In this document: positions 35,452 through 46,707 of the stretch, one piece after another | How the letters are laid out: every line of letters begins with the position of its first letter | How positions within the stretch are numbered: the first letter of the stretch is position 1 | Notes under the pieces: generated by a model | Seen by the model: only the letters and a program-made list of their open reading frames with translations | Told to the model about the DNA's origin: nothing | The model's database searches: none | Translations under genes and position numbers: made by a program | Origin: Apostichopus japonicus | Lineage: Eukaryota; Echinodermata; Holothuroidea; Aspidochirotida; Stichopodidae | Direction of reading: 5' to 3' | NCBI RefSeq assembly: GCF_037975245.1 | Contig: NC_092568.1 | Location: 40,960,631-41,024,630, forward strand | Length of the DNA stretch: 64,000 nt

Positions 35452-35883
35452 TTGGAAGGGCCGAAAGGGTCCGAAAACGAGCCTGTGGTTTGCCTTAGAC
35501 TGGGAATGGATGACGTTGCAAACACCGCTGCTACAGTACCGTATCTATGCTACTACATTGGCACAGTGACACGAATTGAACAGCACATGAACAGAACTGC
35601 TGCAACATCATGCATCAATAATGCAGGGAGCTCCGGGGCCTGTGACATGATTTATAGCTTTCACTACGGCACGCGCAAGGAGGTGGTTTACCGAAACGGT
35701 TTAGATTTTAATCAAAGCGACAAACATGAACAATGCAGTTACTTTTTGAAGCAGAATGCAAACATTCATACTGGTTGTGATGATACTATACAATCACTAT
35801 TTGGTAATGAGTACATTGAGCGTTTGAACATATTTGATGCAGGTAGTACAGCAAGTCGCAAGACGCATGTAAAGGTGACATGA
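35452..35883 (+). CDS. Unrecognised open frame, 143 codons, cysteine-containing
   Basis: The frame follows a TAA and has no ATG start at its beginning, so it could only be an exon or a relic. It has eight cysteines. The start (ENEPVVCLRLG through YLCYYIG) loosely resembles the C-terminal half of a C-type lectin fold, but the conserved tryptophan motifs are absent or out of frame. It overlaps the 5' side of the CR1-like LINE copy B and could be unrelated sequence next to that element. I assign no function. Confidence 0.2.
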   Translation: MEGPKGSENEPVVCLRLGMDDVANTAATVPYLCYYIGTVTRIEQHMNRTAATSCINNAGSSGACDMIYSFHYGTRKEVVYRNGLDFNQSDKHEQCSYFLKQNANIHTGCDDTIQSLFGNEYIERLNIFDAGSTASRKTHVKVT

Positions 35884-35970
35884 ATGTCATCACAGCTGGT
35901 GCAACTAACAGATATGGTCATACTCTTGATTTGGTAATAACCCGGTTTGATGATGACATCATATATATAG

Positions 35971-36047
<77 letters not shown>

Positions 36048-37900
36048 CGTGATATGTATGAATCAGCCACTACATCCTTTCTTGATGAACTGTGTCCAAT
36101 TACGACCTGTCAACGCGTAGTCAAGCCCTATAGGCTTATGGTACAATGAAGACATCCACCATTATAGACATGAGAGACGTCGTCTAGAACACAGATGGCG
36201 TAAGAGTCGTTCTGATAATGATTATATCGTGTTTGTTGAGCAGAAGGAAGCAGTCGGCAAACTCATAGGCGAAGCTAAGCAAACATAATTAAATGATAAA
36301 GTTCATTGGTGCTTGCAGCAAGGACATGTTCAAAACTTTGAACGGTTTATTAAATAATTCCTCTAGGCTTATACCTGGTGCAGATTCAGACACTGAACTT
36401 GCTAGTGATTTTTTTTTTGGCATTCTTTGTTGAGAAGGTTGACAAGATTCGTTCAAATATTGTCTCTGGCACTGGTTGTCTCCAATATGTTGAGCAGGTT
36501 GCTAATGAATCGTTTGACTAGGCTCGGGTTGATGTATTAATGTCGGGATTCAAGGTACCTCTTACTAATATGGAAATTGTTAAAATAATTCATCTGTTGT
36601 CAAGTTAAACTTGTTCTTTAGATTTGTCCCCTCTTGACTAATTAAGCATAATCTCCCAATTTTGTTACCAACCATTACCATAATTGTCAACAATTATCTA
36701 TTATCTGGTGTTTTCCCCACTAATCTTAAACAATCTAGTATTACGCCAATTTAGACCAAAATGGTTACCGGCCAGTTGCGAATATCAAATTTATTGGTAA
36801 AGTTATTGAAAAGGCTGCTTCATATCAAGTAATTGACAAATCTTGATGAAATATTCCAAAGTGCGTATAAGAGTCACCACAGTACTGAGACTGCCCTCCT
36901 TCAGGTGAGGAGTAACATTTTACATTCTCTTGATAGAAATAAGGCAGTGCTGCTGGTCTTGCTTGATATGTCTGCAGCCTTTGATACCATCTCACACTCC
37001 ATTCTATTAAGTAATCTGGAGTGTTGATTTGGTATCACTGGCACTGCTATACCTTGGTTTAGATCCTATCTTCAAGACCGTTGTATGCGAGTTTCCATTA
37101 TGATGTTTTGTCTGAGCAACATATTGTAAATTATTCTGTGGTACAAGGTTTCATTGTGGCACCATTGGGGTTCATAATGTACGCCCATCCCATTTCATCA
37201 GGGCAGTATAATATTCAATTTCATCTATATGCTGATGACACTCAACGTTTTTGGTGAGTTTGATCCCAAAGTTGCTGGTGACTGAGAACGTGCCCTTTGA
37301 AAGCTTTCTGGCTGTATTTCTGAAATAAACATTTGACTATCTCAGAACATGTTGCAATTAAATCAAGACAAAACTGAATTTATGGTCATTGGCTCGCCAC
37401 ACATATTATAATCCGTGCCCACTATTCAGTTAAACTCGGCGATACTTCTATTCATAGTTTATCATCTGTAAGGAACCTGGGTGTCATTTTTGATTCCACC
37501 ATGAGCATGTCTGAGCATATAAATAGTGTTTGTGAGAGTGTTAGTTTTCATATTCGGAATTTGTGGAGAATTCGTAGGTTCATTTCGCAGGATGCTGGTC
37601 ACCATGCAGTGAGGGCCTTGGTCCTGTCGCGCATTGGTTATGCCAATTCCTTATTATATGGTGCTAAGGAAAGTGATCTTAGGCGATTTCAGCGCCTTCA
37701 AAATATAGCTTCACGTTTGGTGTTTTCTTGCTGACGTGATCGGCGCTCTTCCCAGCTTCTGTGTACTCGATCTACACTGCCTGCCGGTTAAGGACAAGAT
37801 TAGGTACAAAATCCATTTGTATATTTTTAAATGTCTACATGTTATACCAGCAACCTTATACAAGGATCGTGTAAAGTTTCATTGAGCTAACCTGTTAATC
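35884..37900 (+). mobile_element. CR1-like LINE, copy B, longer than copy A
   Basis: It starts in the end of the endonuclease domain (NRYGHTLDLVITR), is broken by a TA/TG microsatellite, and continues with the linker (RVVKPY, then an Arg-rich HERRRLEHRWRK stretch). The reverse transcriptase follows (36833-37027, MSAAFDTISHSIL; YADDTQ near 37231), then a C-terminal region (37501-37734, with YANSLLYGA) and an IRYKIHLYIF-like end. Many stops and frameshifts. Copy A matches 36411-37497 only. Confidence 0.82.
35958..36043. repeat. Compound (TA)n(TG)n microsatellite
   Basis: A TA tract of about 58 bp (35958-36015) followed directly by about 29 bp of TG, lying inside LINE sequence after its endonuclease end. 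Confidence 0.93.
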
Positions 37901-40399
37901 ATTTTCTTTTTTCTTCATTTGGACCCTAAATGATATTAATTACAATAATATCCTACTTGTATTAAACGTGCTCTACCCAGATACCGAAAATGTGCGTGTA
38001 CCAGCTTACACATACTGGTTTACATGTGAAACGCCCACGATCAGACACACTAGCAATACTAGGAAGGTTATGATTCCATAAAAACCAAAATGAAAGATAG
38101 ATACTTTCTAGATAGATAGATAGAAAGAGATTTTATTGAGCACAGTATAAACTTTCAATACTGAAATTTGTACTACAACATACTAGCTATTGGTACTACA
38201 ACTACGAACATTACTGCTTACTGTATTCATATTGCAGCCTTGCGGGTCCTAAACGAATTTAAAGAGCTGATTCGGCCTAGTGCTTATTACCTACATACAT
38301 GTAACAACGTCAGTGCTAATGTCGTTCTACTCTCCAGGGACTAGCCTAAACCTAAGTTCCTTTACCACGAACGTTAGACTGAAAATCGTGCGCATTACCT
38401 GTTTTTGTACACACAGACAAAACAAGCACAGATTTGCAGTGGGAAGCAATGAGTTCGGTTTAAGCATGTACTTGAAAATCCTTTGATAAATCGCACAACA
38501 ATGTCTTCTCTGTTCCAAGAGTTGTATTTCGAACAACAACGGTTCGCAAACCTCTGTCGGGGTCAAAACTGGGTCAACACATGAGCTACTGCAAAGGTTC
38601 CAGGGCTCCGCCTGGAACCAAAAATGAAAGTCCCGTACACCATAGTGGTTCTCGTTAAAGTAGGCTACCAGGAATACGAAAACTTACGTGTAGCCGAAAG
38701 ATAATATCTAGTATATACGCTAAATTCATCATGACAATATTCAGTTAGCAAATTACCGATTAAAGCCTACTTCTTCCATGCCCGAAACTTTGAAACATTG
38801 AGTCGGCAAATTACCGGTTGAACATTAATCTTTTATAAAGGATTTATCCTATCTCAAAGATGATATTATTGTATTATTTGTTACGTTCAGCATATTTAAT
38901 TATTTCGAAAACCGGTAATTAATTAATGATGATGAGATATCTGCCGTTTTTACGATGACGTTGCATATACGCATCCGTATTTCAGTTTTATAGTAATTCT
39001 CCTTCCGTGTTCCTCAGTTTACGGAAGCTCAATAAGGGCTCACAAATACTCCTTTTTTTTCGAATTTCAATTTTTTTTTTTTTTTCGAAAGCCGAATGTC
39101 GTTTTTGTTCGATAGCCGAATGTCGTTTTTTTTGGAAATCCGAATTCTTTTTTGCGAAATCCAAATTCCGTTTTTGAAGTTCCTAAGTAGCTAGGTGTGC
39201 GCGAGTCCTAGGCCTATACAGTACCTCATTGCTACTTTGAACCGCTACTCGGTCGTTTAGCGCGACTTCGTACATTTCCCAATTATTTACCTTGTCTCTT
39301 AGCTGCAGATTGGTGCACACAAAAAAAAATCGCTTTTACTCCATGATATACACTGCCTAAATGCAAGCGATCTTTTACGCAATGAAAGATCTATCTTCCA
39401 CTCTCAATTGGTGTTGAGTTAAAATCTTTGCAAAATTTCCTAGCAGCAATAATAACAAACTTGTCTCAAAACTCATTAAATTGTTATTATTTTGAGAATT
39501 ATGACTGATGGCATGTAGGAAATGCCATAAGAAATAATTAGGAGATGTTGTCCATTCTGACACGAAACATAATTAACAATGCGTATTGTTAGCAGTCTAC
39601 CTGCATATATATACTCTTCTACGCAGGGGTTGCCCGCTGCGCATAACCAAGCCGTCGTGATATCACGTTTAATAATGTCTCTTACAATGTTTGTAATGTG
39701 TAACTGGTTGAGAAATTAACTCACAACATATTTATGAATGCACATTACGTACGGTGCTTCGTAAGCTCAAACCGTTCCCTCTGATAAATTGTTATTTTAT
39801 ATTGTAAGATCGTAAACGTCGCTAAGCCATTGCCCAACGTAAACTACATCCAAACCTGAAGTTTATATTTGGCACTGAATCTCGACAACTGCCAAATACG
39901 ACGTGAAATTTCCAATACAACCGCTGTATGTACAAAGAGTACACCTTTTTGCACACAGTGTATTTAGCGAGAGTATGCAGCGAAGCGACACACTGAAGCC
40001 TACGGAACTTTGCTCGTCGCGAGTTTTGATTCGATTCTACGGATGCCCATAAGCTAATTTCCAATTGTCAACAGCCACCTATTCTTAACAGGCGTAACGC
40101 ACATGTTATCTAATAGGTTATCTTACTAGATATGAGAATGGTCCAAGCTGACATTCGAACTTTAAAATACAATATGCTATTTCTACTTTATGTGGTACTC
40201 CTGCACAATTTGACCCTAGTGACCCCAAATGACCATTGACTTCCCCAGAAAGCAAAAGGCTTCCTCTACTCAATGTGGTACTCTAACACGCCAAGTATGA
40301 GCTTGGTATAAGCTTCCCTTCTTGAGATATAGTGTTTACAAGCAAGGCGTCACACACACATGATACACACACTAATCCGACTGCATGACTTACGATGAT
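37901..40399. other. Non-coding segment found only next to copy B
   Basis: It contains a short GATA tract (38111-38132), a perfect 9-bp hairpin GGTTCCAGG/CCTGGAACC at 38596-38619, and T-rich repeats of a CGAAAGCCGAATGTCGTTTT type at 39055-39170. No coding-like frame was seen. Confidence 0.5.
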
Positions 40400-40401
40400 G
40401 A

Positions 40402-40493
<92 letters not shown>

Positions 40494-40503
40494 ATATATA
40501 TAA

Positions 40504-40536
<33 letters not shown>

Positions 40537-40579
40537 GTATATATGTATATATATATATATAATATATATATCTATATAC

Positions 40580-40655
<76 letters not shown>

Positions 40656-40759
40656 TGTTTTCGAATTCCGAGTGCCGTTCTGGTTTCGATGAAATCGTAA
40701 CCTCGTAGTCATGCAGGCGGATTAGTCAGTTGAAGATATATATATTCATATATGTATAG

Positions 40760-40829
<70 letters not shown>

Positions 40830-40834
40830 GTATG

Positions 40835-40872
<38 letters not shown>

Positions 40873-40890
40873 TACATACATACATACATA
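40400..40890. repeat. Complex TA/TACA microsatellites
   Basis: Long TA tracts with TACA and TATG interruptions at 40403-40650 and 40760-40890. They separate two copies of a ~100-bp sequence (40655-40763 and 40890-40993, containing GATGAAATCGTAACCTCGTA). Copy A has one such sequence (1551-1655). Confidence 0.9.
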
Positions 40891-41572
40891 TTGATTTCGA
40901 ATTGTGCATTTCTGGTTTGATGAAATCGTAACCTCGTAGTCATGCAGGCGGATTAGTCAGTTGAAAATATATATATTCATATATGTATAGGAATATATAT
41001 AAACTGTTCAACAACTATGCTTCATTTTGCGAAGAGCTCCGCTGACAAGTACAAAAAAATACCATACGACAGCTGAAACCGGTCGTAGCCCGGCAGAAAG
41101 CGGATGTAGAAGTGATATCAAACATGCAGTCAGTAACCCTAATGGGCGCCATGTACATTGTTTATTCATCTATATACCTGTGGCCTTAGATCAACGTGGA
41201 CTCTCCTTTGGTTGAGGGGGAGGGTGGCATTTCCATTGCTGCACCAGTGCTCTGTTTGTATAATTTGCTACTCCACTGCATTGAATGATTCATTGAGTAA
41301 CGGTCGTGCTCAACTTGTGTTATAATAACGACATCCAATGGAGTAGAAGAAGAATGACTCCATGAACTGCCAGAAGAATGTTCAAAATGTGATGTAGCCC
41401 TATAGTATTGTACAAGAAATAGCATTGTGGCCACTGCCGTAGTTGTTTACCTATTTGTATGAAGTAGCACATTCAGTAGATTGTACGGCATGATGTTCTG
41501 AAACCTTACTTAGTCACGATATACACTTATAGTTCATACACTTTTCTTTATACTTCCATCCTATATATAGAA

Positions 41573-42807
41573 ATGGCAAGCCACCTCTACTTAGTTCTCC
41601 TGGCCGCAGTTGTCGCTTTGTGTAAGTTAATTGTTTCTGTTTCTCATCTATCTTACTATCATCTTTGTTGCGTATAGAGACAAATCGGGCTAAACTGTTC
41701 TAGTGTATATGAATTAAGTATTTAAATATCATATTTACATACTGTCTGGAACGGATATATCTTTGCTAACAATCATACGTATACAGTCCCTTCGGCTATT
41801 AACTTGAGCCTTGTTCTGTATGCCATCGTAAACACAAACTAACCGATCCCGTACTATATATATACTTCTTTCTGGTATTATTGTGATAATGACACAATTA
41901 TGACGATGTAATTTTCCCAGCCAAAAGTAATGCCTCGTATAAGACATATGCAATTTAAATATTTATATATATTTATATATATTTAAATTTTATGTATTAT
42001 TTATTTATTGACAGCCAATGGGCTGGAGTGCAACAACCATCTCTCTATAACTTGTGGAGAACACAGTGGTGTGAACGATTTGTTATGTGATCAATTGGAG
42101 AAACAGGCATACGGGGCCGCTGACGAAACTTTAAAATGCCCAGATACTGGAGGGATGAACAAATGCGCTACTGGAGAAATACAGTACAACCGTAAGCAGC
42201 TGAGCTTTATCTGTCGAATTTCCTTTAGAAAATAGTCCATCTCATGCTCCCATAGAGTAAATAAAAAGCATATTTAATAATATAACCTTTGTTTAAAAAT
42301 ATGAAAATATACTGCCTCCACCTCTAAAACATTCAACATTACTATATTGAGGCGGGGGAGGGGGGGGGGCAGGGTTTGGCGGGGTGGATGAGAGTTATCG
42401 GCTGGGGTAATGAGAGTGGTTTATTGCTTATTTTTAACGCGAAGGTATAGAAAACCTGGGTGTACCTTTTCGTAGTTGCTTTCAACTGAGCATTTGACAG
42501 TTTGTAGGCTTTACTATTATGCATTATTTTGCATCCCATTACAGAAGCGGAAACAAATCTCAGTGTGAAGGTTTCCTTTGCGTCCTGCGGTATGGGAGAG
42601 AGCGAGTGCTTCACAGATTTGAAGGCGCTTGATGACAACGAGTTGGGAATAGGCCTCTCAACAGTCCTGACGAGTCTGGGATCCACACTTACCGCGGGGA
42701 AGACAGAAATCTGCTTCTGTGATATGGACAAGTGTAATGGCGCCCTCTCAATGGTTGCACACACCTCTGTTGTGGTCATTTCACTTTTCCTAATCATAAT
42801 GCTGTAA
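41573..42807 (+). CDS. Ly6/uPAR (LU, three-finger) domain surface protein, copy B, three exons
   Basis: Exons 41573-41621, 42015-42191 and 42545-42807, with the same phase 1 junctions and length (162 residues) as the paralogue at 2243-4005. The signal peptide is identical. All ten cysteines and the CFCDMDKCN signature are kept. Replacements cluster in loop and C-terminal positions, for example 40 V/L, 46 N/K, 60-61 ES/DT, 96 K/E, 119 G/S, 122 A/S, 125 N/T, 141 S/G and 156-157 IV/LF. The hydrophobic tail is retained, suggesting GPI anchoring. Intron 1 is shorter and lacks the CCGT expansion. There is no tandem exon 3 duplicate. The intact frame, with lengths unchanged after duplication, suggests both copies are functional. 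Confidence 0.87.
42192..42265 (+). other. Possible alternative 3' end of Ly6 copy B
   Basis: Read-through of the exon 2 donor gives the same 14-codon extension as copy A, a stop at 42233-42235 and AATAAA at 42260-42265. The extension is identical in both copies. Confidence 0.35.
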
Positions 42808-42809
42808 AG

Positions 42810-45511
42810 TGCGTTTTGAGAGAGGGAAATTCATTCTTATCAATTGTTTAATTTTGTTTGCAGTAAAACATCTTTTACAGTGTCATTAATGTTTAGATGA
42901 TTATGTTGATTTTCTTGCTATTCATATCAAATGGTGAATATGTAATGTTTTGCTTGTGCAGTTCTAGATGTTTGCATTCTTGATTAATATTGTTTGGGTG
43001 CACAGACTGTTATTACATCGGTGTAGCCAGGAGGGGTGAATTGATGTGTAATAATTCAACATGGTATGCACCCCGGCTGGTCCAGGCTCCAACCGTCTGG
43101 TCCTATGTATACTGACGCTCACGAACAACGGATTTATTTTTGGACGTTCACTAGCGGCATAACCCTTACCCCCTCAGTCTTGGGCGGGGAGGGTTAAAAG
43201 CGCCTTATCAATTGCAAAATGTCTGTCATCAACGGGCTTTACCCAATGCAAACGGAAGTTGTGGGTGTCACATCGACGGGTGAATATTCGGACGCACGTT
43301 CGTAACGGCTAGAAAGTTGATGAAAGACAGAAAATCCACAATGCTTTTCAGGCCCCCCACCCCACCCCACCCCCACACACACACTAACCCTAAATATTGT
43401 TCTATACTGGTTTCGAATAAATCATGATACCTTAAAGTTTTACCAAAGCTGCCGATGGTACTCTGTCAAGTCCATTATTATGTGGGAGATTTTCAAGAGA
43501 TGTCCCCCCCCCCCCTCCCTATTCTCCATATACCTTTAATTCCCATGTCTAGTGTTTTCAAGAAGCCCACTTTGACAATTAGCGAAACTTCATCGCGTTA
43601 CTTATTCAACGACAGATTTTAGGTCCCTGGTCTACCATCACACGTGACCCTGATGCAGCGTCGATATCCTGCTCAAGACTAACAAGTTTTCACTCGAAGG
43701 CTTCTCAAAGACTCAAGTGAAGAGCACTTTTGATAAATAATAATGTATTAATCTTTATGAGTGTTGTTGGAGTTTCATATGGAATCACGAAGGGCTAATC
43801 TGCCAAATAAATATCCGTACAAAAACATCAAAGACCGGTACATGTTCATTTATATATTTATTGGATTTACGTCTTCTTTTTTTGGGCTTTATTACTGGAC
43901 ATTTGATATATCTCATGACCAGTTCCGCGTTCTGTTTGTCAAACTGTGATCCCGTGATGTTAGTTTTGCTTCAAGTTCTTGGAATGACACAGCACTGTTG
44001 GCATTGCCGATCAGTGTAGGAACTTGACGTAATTCCTACATGTTGGAGGGAGGGCAAAATGATGCACTTAAACACACGTGATGTAAAATAACGTTGTGAA
44101 GTCCAAGTTTTCTTAAATGGACTGGAGGGGGGGGGGGGGGGTAGAGGGCGCAAATCTCGTAATCGGAGTGTTTTTGCACGCACTGCTGATGCGTGAACCT
44201 CGGCGTGGAGAGCGACGTCTCTGTCAGGTCCATGTCCCGGTCCGCTGAGATTCCACTCTTTATGTTCGCAAAACATCTAAATGCTCGAACGTCTGTTTCA
44301 GAATCTTTGTGTTCACACGTTGCAGGTGCCCCCTCCTCCTAGAAATATACGTATGTACTCCTCTGCCGAAAATGGCTATTGTCTCAGTAATTTCTACTCC
44401 TCGGGCGCATAGAGAACAAATTGTATGTTTTTCCCTTGTGGCAATCTTTGTGTTCACAAACTGGTGGTTGTCAACTGTGTTGGTTGTCACATAGCCTAAC
44501 AGTTTTGTGTTATAAGTAGGCTAGGCTCCGGAGCACGGCCCCAGTACTACTATCTAGTACTAGTAGTAGCAGTAGTAAGCACGATTACTTAGTATCCTAA
44601 AATTAGTGATTATTTAATAAGTTAAATTAAGTTAGGCCTATCTAAACAAACGTTTTCATGAAAAGAAATACAATGCTGATAACCTTTCGTGAAATTTCGT
44701 TTGAAATATAGACCAGGGAAGATAAATCAAAATAAATTTGGTTTCAATTATGGCGGGTGCTATTAATGATATATTATATATTGTGGGGTACATAAGGATG
44801 ACGCTTGCTTACTACCCCAGATATGTTGCTTGTTTTAACACCTGTGTAACTGACTGTCGGGAGATGACAACATGGCATTACAACAAAAAGTATATATGCC
44901 TAAGCCTGAAGATATGAATGCAAAGAAAAACATTTCATTCAATACCAAAAAAAAAAATTTCAAGTTTAAACAAGGTTTGCTATTGCCATGAGTTTTTCAT
45001 TTTCTTGTTCTTTGCCAATGAGCAAAACTTTTGGCCAAAAAAAAAATACATTGTCATGACTCTGTGATTATTAAGTATACAATAGTACCAAAAAAGAAGG
45101 TAGGGTTATGTTGTGTCTCGTGCTAGTTGTTTAAAATCATGATAAACAGACAGTATGTTTTAGGTTGATACTGGTACTTATTATGTACTTGTCTCGGTCC
45201 CTTCTTATGTGCTGGTGGCGTTCTATCAACATGTTATACTTATTACATAACAGGTTAGGGATGGCGGTATGTCCATGTCTTCGCCAGTTGTTGTGCAGTT
45301 TTGATACATACTGTAGGCTGTCATGGTGCAGTCTATTTAAAATATTGGAATGCATTTTAAATTCACTTGTTTGACATGAAATCAGTCTTATTTATATTAA
45401 CATTTGTGTTACTACCATATAGCAGAATATAATAAACATGATAAGAAAAATATTTCTGAATATTGGCAGTGTCATCATTCAACTTCAGAACTGTCGACAA
45501 TAAAAAAGCTC
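42810..45511. other. Non-coding DNA shared with copy A
   Basis: It aligns with 4010-4060 and then 4460-6076 and 7163-8271 of copy A. The 1.1-kb segment with the candidate exon is missing at about 44460. C-tracts occur at 43505-43514 and G-tracts at 44126-44141. No gene seen. Confidence 0.55.
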
Positions 45512-45741
45512 ATGTGTGACAAGCTAGTATACTCAAATTAAGTTGTGTGTACTATTTGTGTGACAAGCTAGTTTACTTCAAATTAAGATGTATGTACTAT
45601 TGTGTGACAAGCTAGTATACTACAAATTAAGTTGTGTGATTATTTGTGTGACAAGCTAGTATAAATTAAGATGTGTGTACTATTTGTGTGACAAGCTAGT
45701 ATCAATTAAGATGTGTGTGCTATTTGTGTGACAAGCTAGTA
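45512..45741. repeat. Minisatellite, copy B, left part
   Basis: Five to six units of the same 40-45-bp repeat as 8272-10955, ending where the Copia LTR begins. Confidence 0.93.
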
Positions 45742-45902
45742 TATTGATGTATGTAAACTTATTTGTGTGCACCCTGTTCTCTGTTACCACGTTTCTATGT
45801 TACACATACTGCATTACTCTCTCTTGCCTTATCTGAATAAAACGTGACAGATCCTACTTTTATTGTTAAAACCATCTTTCCACCGTCATGGCGTCTACAA
45901 CA
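45742..45902 (+). repeat. Copia left LTR
   Basis: 161 bp, with AATAAA at 45836-45841. It contains the gag start codon at 45888-45890 near its right end, so the first five gag codons lie in the LTR. Confidence 0.93.
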
Positions 45903-46707
45903 GGTTATGGGCCCAGGCATCGGCTTTTATTTGACGGTGATGAGGAGAAGTATGAACTGTGGGAGATAAAATTCCTAGGCCACATGCGATTACAAAAGCT
46001 TCACAAAATAATTTTACCGTCGGAGGACGAAGTTGATGAAGAGAAAAATGCAGAAGCTTTCGCGGAACTAGTTCAATGCCTAGATGACAGAAGCCTAGTC
46101 GAGAATTATTTCTCTTTACACAGAGTTAACCTCCTTAAAGAAGGCGAATGACGAGAGCGTGACTGACTACATGATAAGAGCTGAAACGGCGGCGACTTCA
46201 CTCAAAACGTCTGGTGAGGTTATAAGTGACAGTCTACTGATTGCAATGGTTCTGAAAGGGTTACCAAACGAGTTTAAGTCCTTTTCTACTGTGATCACAC
46301 AAAAAGACAAAGTCCTGAAGTTCAGCGAGTTCAAGGTTGCCCTTAGAAGTTTCGAAGAAACAGAGAAATCTTGTGGTCGACAATCCAGGGATGATAGTGT
46401 CATGAAGATGGAAAGCACATGGACATCAAGAACAAACGACCGACAGCTGAAGTCAAGCGACACCAGGAAACATGGAGGATTCAACGGGGCATGCTATACA
46501 TGTGGAAAGCATGGACACAGGGCAGCAGACTGCCGAGTGAATGACCAAAAGAGTAAGAAGAGATGGTGTGACATATGCAAGAAGAGTAACCACGACACAA
46601 AATGGTGTAGGAGGAAAGATTCGGTTAAAACTTTGGACAACTCCCAAAATGATGTTAAGGTGAACACCATTTTCTCTTCAAGGTGGGCTTTGATACCGAT
46701 CAACTAG
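45888..46707 (+). CDS. gag: Copia Gag (one frameshift)
   Basis: The frame opens at 45888 within the LTR and runs to 46151. A second frame covers 46159-46707. The first part resembles the N-terminal Copia Gag region (GDEEKYELWEIKFLGHM). The second resumes at the TSLKKANDESVTDYM region and ends with two CCHC zinc knuckles, CYTCGKHGHRAADC and CDICKKSNHDTKWC. The sequence between the parts is shorter than in typical Copia Gag, so a small deletion with a frame change near 46090-46130 is likely. The last part overlaps the next ORF by 25 bp in another frame. Confidence 0.88.
45903..45916 (+). promoter_or_regulatory. Copia primer-binding site complementary to the initiator tRNA-Met anticodon arm
   Basis: GGTTATGGGCCCAG directly follows the left LTR. 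Its reverse complement, CTGGGCCCATAACC, is the anticodon stem and CAU loop of eukaryotic initiator tRNA-Met, the internal priming site known for Drosophila copia, which uses a 5' half of that tRNA. It does not match a tRNA 3' end. Confidence 0.8.

Noticed and set aside
40385-40943. Y-I-Y-I open frames
   Set aside because: They are translations of TA microsatellites on both strands.
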